Assembly (NCBI GenBank): GCA_964629575.1
Contig: CAZVUM010000001.1
Span: 62,001-126,000, forward strand
DNA length: 64,000 nt
Reading direction: 5' to 3'
Origin: JAYPWI01 sp964629575
GTDB taxonomy: Bacteria > Actinomycetota > Acidimicrobiia > Acidimicrobiales > Poriferisodalaceae
Part shown: in pieces, positions 23,386 to 32,879 of the stretch
Numbering within the stretch: the stretch's first letter is position 1
How the letters are laid out: each line of letters begins with the position of its first letter
Translations under genes and position numbers: made by a program
Notes under the pieces: generated by a model
The model's input: the letters and a program-made list of their open reading frames with translations, nothing else
Database searches by the model: none
What the model was told of the DNA's origin: nothing

Positions 23386-24366
23386 ATGGACGCACTAGTG
23401 ACGGGATGCGCCGGCTTCATCGGGTCGTGGTTGTGCGAGCGGCTGATCGGTGACGGATGGCGGGTGACCGGCGTGGATGCCTTCACCGACTACTACGCAC
23501 CTGCCGACAAGCACGCCAACCTCCGGGCGCTTCGGAACGAACCCCGCTTCGAGCTCGTGACCGTCGACGTCGCCACCGTGTCGCTCGCGGGGTGGATGCA
23601 GAATCGGCCGACCGTCTTCCACCTGGCGGCGCAGCCCGGGGTTCGAGGCAGCTTCGGCGATGGTTTCTCCCGGTACGTCCACGACAACATCGAAGCCACG
23701 CAGATGGTGTTCGAGGCCGCTGTCGCCACTGGCTGCCCGCGCGTCGTGTGGGCGTCGTCTTCGTCGATCTACGGCAACGCAGACACCTACCCGACGATCG
23801 AGGGGATCACGCCGGCACGACCGACCTCGCCCTACGGCGCCACCAAGCGGGCGTGTGAGGACCTGGCCGCGATCTACCGCTCCCATGGAATCGAAACGGT
23901 CGGTCTGAGGTACTTCACCGTCTACGGGCCACGGCAGCGCCCCGACATGGCCATGCGACGACTCTGCGAGACCGCTGCCGGCGGCCCTCGCTTCGTCCTC
24001 AACGGCGACGGCGCCCAGACCCGCGACTTCACCTTCGTCCACGATGCCGTCGACGCAACCGTTCGGGCGGCGACCTGCCCCGACCCCGGGGCGGTCCTCA
24101 ACATCGGGGGAGGAACCGAGGCGTCGCTCAACGACGTGATCGGAATGATCGAAGTGTTGGCCGGGAACGCCCTCGACGTCGAGCGCGGCCCCGACCAACC
24201 AGGTGATGTCAGGCGCACCGGCGCAGAGACGACCCTCGCGCGGGACCGACTCGGCTGGTCGCCTGATGTGGATCTGCTCACCGGTCTGCGAAGCGAGCTC
24301 GACTGGGTTGTCGAGCGACGTCCTCAGATCGAGTCCGCCCACTCGCTGGTGAGCGCAGACCGGTGA
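23386..24366 (+). CDS. NAD-dependent nucleotide-sugar epimerase (extended SDR)
   Basis: A 326-residue extended SDR. The NAD-binding motif TGCAGFIGSWLCERL is at the N-terminus, the catalytic SSSSIYG serine region and SPYGATKRACED (YxxxK) lie near residues 120-155, and YFTVYGPRQRPDMAM is the typical substrate loop of UDP-glucuronate/UDP-GlcNAc 4-epimerases. It would supply an epimerised UDP-sugar (for example galacturonate from glucuronate) for glycan synthesis, which fits the sugar dehydrogenase domain later in the operon. ATG 23386 follows GGGAGGG; the longer frame to 23242 lacks homology. The stop overlaps the next gene (GTGA). First gene of the operon. Confidence 0.9.
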   Translation: MDALVTGCAGFIGSWLCERLIGDGWRVTGVDAFTDYYAPADKHANLRALRNEPRFELVTVDVATVSLAGWMQNRPTVFHLAAQPGVRGSFGDGFSRYVHDNIEATQMVFEAAVATGCPRVVWASSSSIYGNADTYPTIEGITPARPTSPYGATKRACEDLAAIYRSHGIETVGLRYFTVYGPRQRPDMAMRRLCETAAGGPRFVLNGDGAQTRDFTFVHDAVDATVRAATCPDPGAVLNIGGGTEASLNDVIGMIEVLAGNALDVERGPDQPGDVRRTGAETTLARDRLGWSPDVDLLTGLRSELDWVVERRPQIESAHSLVSADR

Positions 24367-25544
24367 AGCGGATCCTCGTCTACAGCCACGACACCTACGG
24401 GCTCGGCAACATTCGCCGAATCCTCGCCCTCGCTGAGCACATGATCGATGTGCGCGAGGACGTGTCGATCCTCCTCGTGTCCGGGTCGCCGATGCTCCAC
24501 GCCTTCCGGGTGTCGCCCCGTATCGACTACGTGAAGCTCCCCTGCCTGAGTCGCCGCACCGATGGCTCCTACGGCGTCAAGTCACTCGGCATCACCTACG
24601 ACGCCACCCTTCGTATGCGGAGCTCGCTCATCACTGCCGCGATGAGCGACTTCGAACCCCACCTCGTGCTGGTGGACAAGAAGCCCTTCGGCGTCGCAGA
24701 CGAACTGCGGCCCGCTCTCGAACTCGTCGCCGCGCTCCCCAACCGGCCCCGGGTGGCGCTCGTGCTGAGGGACATCCTCGACTCACCGAAGGTGACCCAG
24801 GCGATCTGGGACAAGCGCCACTACCACGACGCGATCTCCGCTCACTACGACCGCGTCCTCGTGCTCGGAAGTGAGTCGGTGTACGACGTCGTCTCGCGAT
24901 ACGGATTCCCCGAGTCCACCGCCAGAAAGGTCGTCTACTGCGGCTACCTCCGTCGCCAACCGGGTCGCGTCGGCCGTGAGGAGATGCGGAACCAGCTGGG
25001 GGTGGACGGCGACGAACCCCTGGTGCTCGTGACGCCCGGCGGTGGCGAGGACGGGCACATTCTGGCTGGCGCATACCTCGAGGCGCTTCAGAGAGAGCGC
25101 CACCTCGATCACCGGACCGTTCTGATGTGCGGCCCCGAAATGCTCGCAGAGCAGCGTGAGCTCTTGATGGCGCTGTCGGACGGCTCGCAGCGAGTCACCG
25201 CCATGGAGTTCACCGACGACATGATGAGCTACGTCGGGGCGAGCGACCTGCTCGTCTCGATGGGCGGGTACAACACCGTCTGCGAGTTCCTGTCGGCCGG
25301 TCGACGGGCGGTGATGGTGCCGCGGACCCGTCCCGTGAGCGAGCAGCTGATTCGAGCGCAGCTCCTTGCCGACCGCGGTCTCGCGCGGCTCGTGCACCCC
25401 GACGACGTCAGCCCGAAGTCCCTGGCGGCGGCGGTCTGCGACGAGACGACGCATCCCGCATCCCCGCCGAGCGAGATGGGCATCGATCTGGGTGGGCTCG
25501 ATCGTGCGGAGCGCGAGATGAGCGAGCTGCTGGCAGATGGCTGA
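24363..25544 (+). CDS. GT28/MurG-like (COG4671-type) glycosyltransferase
   Basis: A 393-residue protein beginning MKRILVYSHDTYGLGNIRR, a GT-B fold N-terminus of the COG4671 'predicted glycosyltransferase' group. The C-terminal half has VTPGGGEDG and DLLVSMGGYNTVCEFLSAG followed by RAVMVPR, the nucleotide-sugar-binding part shared with MurG-like enzymes. It would transfer a sugar from a nucleotide donor to an acceptor at the cytoplasmic face. GTG 24363 overlaps the epimerase stop, and its own end overlaps the next gene by 8 bases. A paralogue lies at 30991-32163. Acceptor and sugar are unknown. Confidence 0.85.
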   Translation: MKRILVYSHDTYGLGNIRRILALAEHMIDVREDVSILLVSGSPMLHAFRVSPRIDYVKLPCLSRRTDGSYGVKSLGITYDATLRMRSSLITAAMSDFEPHLVLVDKKPFGVADELRPALELVAALPNRPRVALVLRDILDSPKVTQAIWDKRHYHDAISAHYDRVLVLGSESVYDVVSRYGFPESTARKVVYCGYLRRQPGRVGREEMRNQLGVDGDEPLVLVTPGGGEDGHILAGAYLEALQRERHLDHRTVLMCGPEMLAEQRELLMALSDGSQRVTAMEFTDDMMSYVGASDLLVSMGGYNTVCEFLSAGRRAVMVPRTRPVSEQLIRAQLLADRGLARLVHPDDVSPKSLAAAVCDETTHPASPPSEMGIDLGGLDRAEREMSELLADG

Positions 25545-28032
25545 AGCGGAGAGTGCCAGTCCGCGCATCGCCGTCGTGGTGAAGACGTGGCCGAAGCTGT
25601 CCGAGACCTTCATCCTCGAAGAGGTCCTCGGACTCGAACGCCGCGGGCTCCAGCTGCACATCTTCTCGCTGCAGGGGCCGACCGATGAGCGAACGCACCC
25701 CGAGGTGGCGAAGGTCGCAGCGTCTTCGACCGTCCTCGACGAAGGGCTCACTCTGGCGGGCCGGGCTCGGCTGCTGCGTCGACCGATTCGGTTGCTTCGT
25801 GCCGTGCACCGCGCTCGCCGACGCGGCGACGATCCGTCCACCGTTCGGGCCGGTCTTCGCCTCGCGGGCCATGCCGCCCGGTTCGGCGCTGACCGCGTGC
25901 ACGTCCACTTCATCAGCCAACCGGCGACGGTTGCGCGCATCGCGGCGGAAGCGTTGGGAGTTCCGTTCAGCATTTCCGCGCACGCCAAGGACATCTACCT
26001 GACGCCTCCAGATGAGGTGTCGTCAAAGCTGGCCGACTCGTCGTTCACCACCACATGCACCGGCCACAATGCGGACGAGCTGCGGCGTCTTCGAGCCGAC
26101 GCCGACGTTCGCTGCATCCATCACGGCGTCGACGTCACCCGCTTCGCCCCGCAGCCTGATCGGGAGCCCACGGATGTGCCGGTGGTTCTCGCGGTGGGGC
26201 GGCTGCGCGAGAAGAAGGGCTTCGACACGCTGCTTCAGGCCAGCGCCGAGCTCGTCCGCTCGGGAGTTCCCCACCGGGTGCGGATCGTGGGGTACGGGCC
26301 ACAGGAGAAGGCGCTGCGCGACATGGTTCGCGACCTCGGTCTCGGCGAGGTCGTCTCCCTCGTTGGCACCGTGACCCGCGATGAGGTGGTCGCGGAGTAC
26401 CGAAACGCGACCGTCGTTGCGCAGCCTTGCCGGGTGCTGGACGACGGCGACCGCGACGGGATACCCAACGTGCTCCTGGAGGCGATGGCGTCGGCCGTGC
26501 CCGTCGTGACGACGGCCGTGTCGGGCATTCCCGAGCTGGTCTCGAACGAACACACCGGTCTGCTCGTTCCACCACACGACCCCAGAGCGCTCGCACGGGC
26601 CCTCGAGCGCGTCATCACCGATCCACGGCTGGCGCACCGACTCGGCAGTGCCGGACGAGCCGAGGTGGAGCGCTCATGGACCGCGGAACGATCCGCCGCT
26701 CGAGTGCACGAGGCGCTCGCAGAACAGCGGGTCGCCTACGTCGTGAAGGGATATCCCCGCCAGTCCGAGATCTTCATCGCAAGCGAGCTCCACCGGCTGG
26801 AGCAGGCGGGGAGGAGGCCCCGGCTGTTCGTCATCAAGCATGGCGACGAGGCACTCCGCCCTCAGGTCGCCGATCGGATTCACGCCGTCCCCGAGTACCT
26901 CCCGCCGTGCGCTTCCATCTCCGGAATGCCGGCCTGGCGGTGGGCAGCGGGCCACCTCCGTGGCTTCGGTCCCGCGCTCTCGGCGACTGCCACGCGCCAC
27001 CCGATCCGCTTCGTCCGGGTGGGCGGGCTGGCTGTCGCGCAGTCGATCCGCGCCCGCCGCGGGTGGCGGCCGCGCAAGGTCTATCTGAAGGAGTTCTTCC
27101 AGGCCGCGGAAATCGCTCACCGCGTGGCGGGCGATCGCTCCGTCCTCCACCTCCACGCCCACTTCGCACACGGATGCACGACGGTCGCATGGTGGGCGGC
27201 CGAGCTCTCGGGGCGGTCGTTCAGCTTCACCGGTCACGCGAAGGACATCTACCTCCCCTCGCTCAACCCGACAGGGCTACTGGCCCGCAAGATGCGAGCC
27301 GCGGCATTCGTGGTGACCTGCACCGAGGCCAACCGCGGCCACCTCCACTCCCTCGCTCCCGCAACCGACGTCCACCGCATCTACCACGGGCTCAACGTCG
27401 ACTTCACCGCACTTCTGGCATCGACACCGGCTCCTCCAGCCGCGGCACGAGCCAGGGAGCGCTTCGAGATCCTGTCCGTCGGTCGGCTCGTCGAGAAGAA
27501 GGGCTTCGACACCCTCTTCGATGCCACGGCCGCTCTCATCGAGGCGGGTCTCGACGTGACGCTGAGAGTCGTGGGCGATGCCGGAGACGCGGCCGGGTCG
27601 CTGTGGCGACAGGTCGAGGAATTGGGGCTCGACGGCGCGGTGACGTTCGTACCGTCGATGAGCCAGGCCGATCTGCTGGAGGAGTATCTCGCCGCCGACG
27701 TGTTCTGCCTCCCGTGTCGCATCGTCGACAACGGAGATCGCGACGGCATCCCCAACGTCGTGATGGAGGCCATGTCGGTGGGTCTACCGGTCGTCACGAC
27801 GGGAATCTCGGGCATTCCCGAGATGGTCGAGAACCGACACAACGGAATGCTCGTCCCACCCGAGGACCCCGTCGAGCTCGCCAAGGTCCTCGAAGAGCTG
27901 GCAACCGACCGCGATCTACGGCAGACCCTGGCGGTCGCAGCGCGTCACACCGTCGCCGAACGCTTCGACGCCGTGGCCGAGGCCGAACGGCTGGTCGCGC
28001 TGTTCGACGAGCAGCTGAGGGTCCGCTCATGA
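25537..28032 (+). CDS. Double GT4 glycosyltransferase (two fused glycosyltransferase domains)
   Basis: An 831-residue protein made of two homologous GT4-type glycosyltransferases in tandem, about residues 10-395 and 400-831. Each has an N-terminal PxxSE-F motif region (WPKLSETFI and YPRQSEIFI), a shared AKDIYL segment, the RLxEKKGFDTL donor-domain entry and the DGDRDGIPNVLLEAM-type EX7E region (second copy NGDRDGIPNVVMEAM). It resembles colanic-acid-type and exopolysaccharide transferases. Two domains in one chain would let one protein add two residues in sequence or work as an internal dimer. Its start overlaps the gene before it, and its stop overlaps the next start (ATGA 28029-28032). The fusion is not common in this family. 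Confidence 0.88.
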   Translation: MAEAESASPRIAVVVKTWPKLSETFILEEVLGLERRGLQLHIFSLQGPTDERTHPEVAKVAASSTVLDEGLTLAGRARLLRRPIRLLRAVHRARRRGDDPSTVRAGLRLAGHAARFGADRVHVHFISQPATVARIAAEALGVPFSISAHAKDIYLTPPDEVSSKLADSSFTTTCTGHNADELRRLRADADVRCIHHGVDVTRFAPQPDREPTDVPVVLAVGRLREKKGFDTLLQASAELVRSGVPHRVRIVGYGPQEKALRDMVRDLGLGEVVSLVGTVTRDEVVAEYRNATVVAQPCRVLDDGDRDGIPNVLLEAMASAVPVVTTAVSGIPELVSNEHTGLLVPPHDPRALARALERVITDPRLAHRLGSAGRAEVERSWTAERSAARVHEALAEQRVAYVVKGYPRQSEIFIASELHRLEQAGRRPRLFVIKHGDEALRPQVADRIHAVPEYLPPCASISGMPAWRWAAGHLRGFGPALSATATRHPIRFVRVGGLAVAQSIRARRGWRPRKVYLKEFFQAAEIAHRVAGDRSVLHLHAHFAHGCTTVAWWAAELSGRSFSFTGHAKDIYLPSLNPTGLLARKMRAAAFVVTCTEANRGHLHSLAPATDVHRIYHGLNVDFTALLASTPAPPAAARARERFEILSVGRLVEKKGFDTLFDATAALIEAGLDVTLRVVGDAGDAAGSLWRQVEELGLDGAVTFVPSMSQADLLEEYLAADVFCLPCRIVDNGDRDGIPNVVMEAMSVGLPVVTTGISGIPEMVENRHNGMLVPPEDPVELAKVLEELATDRDLRQTLAVAARHTVAERFDAVAEAERLVALFDEQLRVRS

Positions 28033-29762
28033 GCGGCCGTCGCGATGTCTATTGCGTGATCGACGACGAGTTCCGGTCGCTGAAGACCGCCAACTCGGTC
28101 GCCGAGGGCCGATTCACCCACGGCGGGGAGACCGTCCAGCTGAGCCTGCCCCCCGACTGGTTTTCGCTCGAGCTCCCCACCGACGAAGAGTGGCGGATCG
28201 AGTGGAGCAAGTTCTACTTCGGGCTCGATCTCGCTCATGCGAGACAGGTGACGGGCTCGGACGTCTATTTCGATGTCTGGCGGGCGCTGGTGGAGAGTTG
28301 GATCGACCAGGTACCCGCCGAACACGACAGCGCCGACGTGACCGCTCGCCGCGTCCAGAACTGGGTCTACGCGTGGCAACGGTTCGAAGCGGCTGAAGGG
28401 TTCGGCGTTGTCCCGGTGGACCTCGAGCAACAGCTGCTGACCTCGATCGCCGCCCAGACCGACCACCTGGTTCGCAACCTGAGCGCCGAACGGAACCACC
28501 GCACGCTCGAGCTCTACGCGCTCTTCCTGGTCGGGCTCGCCCTGCCCGAGGCCGACCCGGCTGACGATCTCGTGGATTTTGCCGCACACGAGCTGTATCG
28601 CAACGTCTGCCTCGACATCCTCCCGGACGGCGTTCACCGCGAGTTGTCGACCCACTATCACGCGATCGTTCTGCGCAGCCTCGTCGGGCTTCTCGTCAAC
28701 GCGCAGCGATTCGGAGTCGATCTGCCCCGTGATCTGCCCTACCGCGTGGAGCGGGCGGCCGACTTCCTCGCATCGGTGATCCGACCCGATGGGACGCTGC
28801 CGCGGCTGTCCGACTCTGATGACGGCGACTACCGGGGGCTCCTCTCCACCGCGGCCGCGCTGTTCGGGCGCGAGGACCTCCGCTACATCGCCTCTGGAGG
28901 TCGCCAGGGGCGGGCACCGGAGCGAACCACGGCCGAATTCCCCGACGGTGGCTACGTCGTACAGCGGAGCGGGTGGGGCGACGGGGGCGCCCCCTTCGCG
29001 GCCGAGCGGCATCTGGTCTTCGACTGCGGTGCCATCGGGGCCAGCGGCCATGGTCACTACGACGCCCTCCACATCGAGGTGTATGGCGCGGGACGCCCAC
29101 TTCTCGTCGACCCGGGGCGCTACACCTACAACGAGGCCGGGCCGGTCAACTGGCGGCGCACCTTCAAGTCGACGGCGGCCCACAACACCGTGACCGTCGA
29201 CGCGCTCGACCAGTCGCCCTACCATCGCGGCAAGAACAAGGGGGCGACGTCCCACACTCGGCGGCTCCCGGTCCGTGACTCGGAACGATCGAGACGATGT
29301 GCCGCCGAGGTGGTGAGTCCCAACTACGACGCCATCCACCGGCGCGAGATCCGATTCGTATCCAACGAGTGGTGGCTGGTGATCGACAGCTTGACGGGAC
29401 TGGTGCGGCATCGGTACGACCTTCGATTCCACCTGCACCCCGAAGCGATCAACGACATCACGGCGGAGGGAACGTCCGTCGTGCGCGCTCCCGGGCTCGC
29501 GCTGCTCGCTTGCCGTCCCGCGTCGCTCTCGCTGGAGCCGGGGTGGGTCGCCCCGGAGTACGGACGCCGTGTACCGGCGCCGGTGGTCTCGTTCGTGATC
29601 GAAGACACCACGGCCCTGTTCCTCACCGCGGTGATTCCGGTGGCACAAGGGGACGCCACGCCCGAGGTTCTCGCGACCAACGACGATGTCGTCGAGGTAG
29701 CCCGCGGGCCCCGGGTGGACCGCGTGCGGTGGCGTGACGCCTTCTCGTGGGGGCGCTCGTGA
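28029..29762 (+). CDS. Heparinase II/III-family (alginate lyase-like) protein
   Basis: A 577-residue protein with an alpha-helical toroid N-terminal half, including LHPDGVHRELSTHYH-like sequence (DGVHRELSTHYHA), and a heparinase II/III C-terminal beta domain containing GASGHGHYDALHIEVYG, PLLVDPGRYTYN and AAHNTVTVD. These are the family's catalytic Tyr/His region and metal-site strand. Characterised relatives cleave uronic-acid polysaccharides by beta-elimination. No signal peptide is seen, so it would act in the cytosol or on membrane-linked intermediates. That is odd for a polysaccharide lyase and points to editing, modification or turnover within the biosynthetic locus. ATG 28029 overlaps the upstream stop; the long upstream frame is a shadow. 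Confidence 0.85.
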   Translation: MSGRRDVYCVIDDEFRSLKTANSVAEGRFTHGGETVQLSLPPDWFSLELPTDEEWRIEWSKFYFGLDLAHARQVTGSDVYFDVWRALVESWIDQVPAEHDSADVTARRVQNWVYAWQRFEAAEGFGVVPVDLEQQLLTSIAAQTDHLVRNLSAERNHRTLELYALFLVGLALPEADPADDLVDFAAHELYRNVCLDILPDGVHRELSTHYHAIVLRSLVGLLVNAQRFGVDLPRDLPYRVERAADFLASVIRPDGTLPRLSDSDDGDYRGLLSTAAALFGREDLRYIASGGRQGRAPERTTAEFPDGGYVVQRSGWGDGGAPFAAERHLVFDCGAIGASGHGHYDALHIEVYGAGRPLLVDPGRYTYNEAGPVNWRRTFKSTAAHNTVTVDALDQSPYHRGKNKGATSHTRRLPVRDSERSRRCAAEVVSPNYDAIHRREIRFVSNEWWLVIDSLTGLVRHRYDLRFHLHPEAINDITAEGTSVVRAPGLALLACRPASLSLEPGWVAPEYGRRVPAPVVSFVIEDTTALFLTAVIPVAQGDATPEVLATNDDVVEVARGPRVDRVRWRDAFSWGRS

Positions 29763-30994
29763 CGGCTGTCGCCACCTCGCTCGACCTGCTCGTCGCGGGC
29801 GACCCAGTGTTGACGTCCCGTGATCGTCTTCTCGATGTCGAGGATGTGTCCGCTGCCCTGTCTCGCCGGACGGGACGCGAAGTAGAGGTCGAGGCGGTCA
29901 GGAAGGTGAAGTACCGCTTCGGTGAGAGCCTCCGTGTGCTGTACGACGGATCGATCGACGGCGTGGCGGGGCTCGTCAGCTGTCGCGCAAGCGCCCCAGG
30001 TTCATTGCACAACCGGCGGGACTCTCCATGGGTGCGAGTCCCCGATCTCGGGGCTGGATTCTGGCGGTACCCCGACGACAGGGGGCTCCCCGCGATGGCA
30101 GCTTTCGTCGGCGACGCGGACGTGAGGCAGAGGATCTGCGGACGGCAGGTCGATGTCGTTCGCCGAGCGGCGTATGCCCCCGAGAAGCGGGCGACGTTCA
30201 GCTGTGAACACGCCGGCGACACCTTTGGGTACCTCAAGTTCTACGGCGACGGGGGCGAACAACCATCGGCGGCCATACACACGTGGATCGGCGGTCATCT
30301 CGGGTCATCGGGAATCGCTTCCCCCGTCCCGATACACACGCACGAGGGGGCGCGGGCCGTGCTCTTCTCGGTCGTTCCCGGAGATCCACTCGGATCGGAC
30401 GCGGGCTGCTCGGCATGGCAGCTGCTCGGCGAGTCGACGGCGATCCTTCACTCGGTTCCACCGCCAGGGTTTGCTCGGCCGCATGGCCGCCTTTCGGTTG
30501 CCAGGGTGCGCTCTGCGGCCGAGGTCGTGGCACGCGCCTGCCCCGACGTTGCCGACCCGCTGAACCAGCTCGTAGGGACCCTGGCGACACTTGAGCTGCG
30601 ACCTCGGATGCAGGTAGCGCTTCTCCACGCTGACCTCCATCCGAAGAACGTGCTTCGAGGGCCCGACGGCGTCGGTTTCGTGGACCTCGACCAGGCCGGC
30701 GTCGGCCATGTCGGGGCGGATCTCGGGAGTGCGCTCGCCGAGCGACTCTGCCACGACGCGGTGCACGGCGGGCACAACGGACGCAGAGAGGCCCGAACGT
30801 TCCTCGACGGGTACGAGAGGCAGGGAGGACTGGTCGTTGGCTCCGACCTCGCATGGTTCACCGCGGCCGCGCTGGTCGCCGAACGGGCACTCCGCGCTGT
30901 CAACAAGCTGCGGGCAGATGTTCTGGTGGTCGTACCCGAACTGATCGAAATGGCCCTCGGGCTGTTGCAGAGCGGCGAGGAGGTTGCCTCGTGA
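29759..30994 (+). CDS. APH-fold phosphotransferase
   Basis: A 411-residue aminoglycoside-phosphotransferase-like kinase. HADLHPKNVLRGPD carries the catalytic HxDxxxxN loop and GFVDLDQAGVGHVGADLGS the metal-binding aspartate. The N-terminal lobe is diverged but has KYRFGESLRVLY as its first strands. In glycan loci such kinases phosphorylate sugars, amino alcohols or lipids rather than antibiotics. GTG 29759 overlaps the preceding stop (GTGA); GTG 29747 is an alternative start. The stop overlaps the next gene start at 30991. It is one of three APH-fold domains in this operon. Confidence 0.8.
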   Translation: MTAVATSLDLLVAGDPVLTSRDRLLDVEDVSAALSRRTGREVEVEAVRKVKYRFGESLRVLYDGSIDGVAGLVSCRASAPGSLHNRRDSPWVRVPDLGAGFWRYPDDRGLPAMAAFVGDADVRQRICGRQVDVVRRAAYAPEKRATFSCEHAGDTFGYLKFYGDGGEQPSAAIHTWIGGHLGSSGIASPVPIHTHEGARAVLFSVVPGDPLGSDAGCSAWQLLGESTAILHSVPPPGFARPHGRLSVARVRSAAEVVARACPDVADPLNQLVGTLATLELRPRMQVALLHADLHPKNVLRGPDGVGFVDLDQAGVGHVGADLGSALAERLCHDAVHGGHNGRREARTFLDGYERQGGLVVGSDLAWFTAAALVAERALRAVNKLRADVLVVVPELIEMALGLLQSGEEVAS

Positions 30995-32163
30995 AGCCGA
31001 AGCTTCTGTTCCACGTTCAGCATTTTCAGGGCCTCGGCCACGCGGTCAGGGCCTTCGCTCTCGCCGAAGCACTCGAAGCTCGCTTCGAGGTCACGATCGC
31101 ATCTGGAGGACGGCTCCCCGCCGGCCTCGCGCGGCCCGCAGGCGTTCACGTCGTGGATCTTCCACCGGTCGGGTTCGATGCGAATCGAGCCCTGGTGAGT
31201 GAGGTCGCGGGCCGTTCGGTGCTCGAAGTCCTCGAGGAGCGCACGAACCTCCTCTTGTCGCTCTATGACGCCCTTCGCCCCGACGTGATCGTCGTGGAGT
31301 TGTTTCCCTTCGGTCGCAAGAAGCTCCTCCCCGAGCTCGCCCCGCTGCTGGACCGGGCGCGTGAGGATGAGCGACGCCCCCGGGTGGCGTCGAGCGTTCG
31401 GGACATCCTGGTCACCGGCCGCCACGACCAACAGAATCACGACGACCGGGCCGCGGGCTGGCTCGACAGATGGTTCGACCTCGTCCTGTTTCACGCCGAC
31501 CCCGAGTTCGTCTCGCTCGAGAACTCATGGTCGCCCAGCGTGCCCGTGTCTGTGCCGGTGGTCCCGACAGGATTCGTAGCCCGCCGGTCTGCCGGGGTGG
31601 GAGCCATCGGGTCGGACGTTGCGGCAGGGACGGTGGTTGTCTCCGCAGGCGGGGGATGGGTGGGTTCCGCGCTCATGACTGCGGCCCTCGACGCAGCTCC
31701 CCGCATCGCCGAAGCACATGGACTCGAGACCACCCTGATCACCGGACCGCTGGTGGACGACGCCACCTTCGACGAACTGCGCAGGCGCGCTTCCGGTGAT
31801 GGGACCACGCGCTGCGTGAGGTCTGTTCCCGACCTCGCAGCGGTTCTGGCCGATGCCGCGGCGTCGGTGAGCCAGTGCGGCTACAACACAACCCTCGACC
31901 TGGTGCGTGCGCGGGTACCCGCGGTGGTGGTCCCCTACGGCGACGACGAGCGGGAGAACGAGCAGCCTCGCCGCGCTGCGCGTCTGGCCGACCTGGGCGT
32001 CGCCGTGCACTTGCCTGCCGAACAGGCGTCGGGACCCAGACTCGCGGAGGCTGTTGCGGCCGCGCTCGACGCGCCACCGGCCCGCGTCGGCTGGTCGCTC
32101 GAAGGAGCTCAGCGGTCCGCGGCACTTCTGGCCGATGCGTTGACGGGGGTCGCGACGCCATGA
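30991..32163 (+). CDS. GT28/MurG-like (COG4671-type) glycosyltransferase, second copy
   Basis: A 390-residue GT-B glycosyltransferase beginning MKPKLLFHVQHFQGLGHAVR (GTG start). The donor half has VVVSAGGGWVG, ASVSQCGYNTTLDLVRAR and VVVPYGDDERENEQPRRA, typical of COG4671 and similar to the paralogue at 24363-25544. It would transfer a sugar at the inner membrane face. Overlapping GTGA and ATGA junctions bind it tightly to its neighbours. The two copies are well diverged, so they probably catalyse different steps. Confidence 0.85.
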   Translation: MKPKLLFHVQHFQGLGHAVRAFALAEALEARFEVTIASGGRLPAGLARPAGVHVVDLPPVGFDANRALVSEVAGRSVLEVLEERTNLLLSLYDALRPDVIVVELFPFGRKKLLPELAPLLDRAREDERRPRVASSVRDILVTGRHDQQNHDDRAAGWLDRWFDLVLFHADPEFVSLENSWSPSVPVSVPVVPTGFVARRSAGVGAIGSDVAAGTVVVSAGGGWVGSALMTAALDAAPRIAEAHGLETTLITGPLVDDATFDELRRRASGDGTTRCVRSVPDLAAVLADAAASVSQCGYNTTLDLVRARVPAVVVPYGDDERENEQPRRAARLADLGVAVHLPAEQASGPRLAEAVAAALDAPPARVGWSLEGAQRSAALLADALTGVATP

Positions 32164-32879
32164 GCTACTTCCCGGCCACCCGCGCCGCGCTGGCCCGCCA
32201 CGGGCGGCTCGATGTGTTCTTCCGCGACGACGACGCAGGTTGGGGAGACGATCGGTTGCTGGCTCTGTGCGATGTCTTTGCAGACCGCGGCGTGCCGCTC
32301 GATCTGGCCGTGATTCCCGCGAGCTGCTCGCGCGATTTGGCGCAGACCCTCCTTCGTCACCGGGCCGACCTGTCGTTCCACCAGCATGGCTTCGCTCACG
32401 TGAACCACCAGGAGAAGGGCCGAAAATCCGAGTTCGGCGACGAGAGGCTCTTGTCCGACGTGACGCGCGACATTGTCGAAGGGCGTCGAATCCTCGTCGA
32501 GCGATTCGGCGATCGCGTGCAGCCGATCTTCACCCCGCCGTGGAATCGGTGTCGTCGAGACATCGCCGCAGCCTTGCTGATCTGCGATCTCACGGTCCTG
32601 AGTCGCGACCGGACCGCGGCGGGGCTCGAACAGCCAGAGATCATGGAGCTCCCGATCTCTGTCGATGTCGTCAAGATCCGCGACGAACTCGATGCGGCGA
32701 TCGCGGCGGCGCTCACCTCACACCCACGCGGTCGGCCGTTCGGGTTCATGCTCCACCACGCGGTGCACGATGCGTTCGATCGCACGCTCATCGGGGCCCT
32801 ACTGGACTTCCTGTTGTCGGTCTCGAGCGTGCAGCTCACGTCGATGGGCGGCGCTTTGAGCGGATCGGTGGCGGCGTGA
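32160..32879 (+). CDS. Polysaccharide deacetylase-like protein
   Basis: A 239-residue protein. DVFFRDDDAGWGDDRLLAL has the N-terminal Asp cluster, LSFHQHGFAHVNH the metal-binding HxxxH region, and QPIFTPPWNRC the substrate-groove motif of the NodB-like polysaccharide deacetylase fold (often annotated polysaccharide deacetylase in glycan loci). It would remove an N- or O-acetyl group from a sugar, probably in the cytosol since there is no signal peptide. ATG 32160 overlaps the previous stop; the longer upstream frame is a shadow of the glycosyltransferase. Its end overlaps the next gene (GTGA). Confidence 0.8.
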   Translation: MSYFPATRAALARHGRLDVFFRDDDAGWGDDRLLALCDVFADRGVPLDLAVIPASCSRDLAQTLLRHRADLSFHQHGFAHVNHQEKGRKSEFGDERLLSDVTRDIVEGRRILVERFGDRVQPIFTPPWNRCRRDIAAALLICDLTVLSRDRTAAGLEQPEIMELPISVDVVKIRDELDAAIAAALTSHPRGRPFGFMLHHAVHDAFDRTLIGALLDFLLSVSSVQLTSMGGALSGSVAA

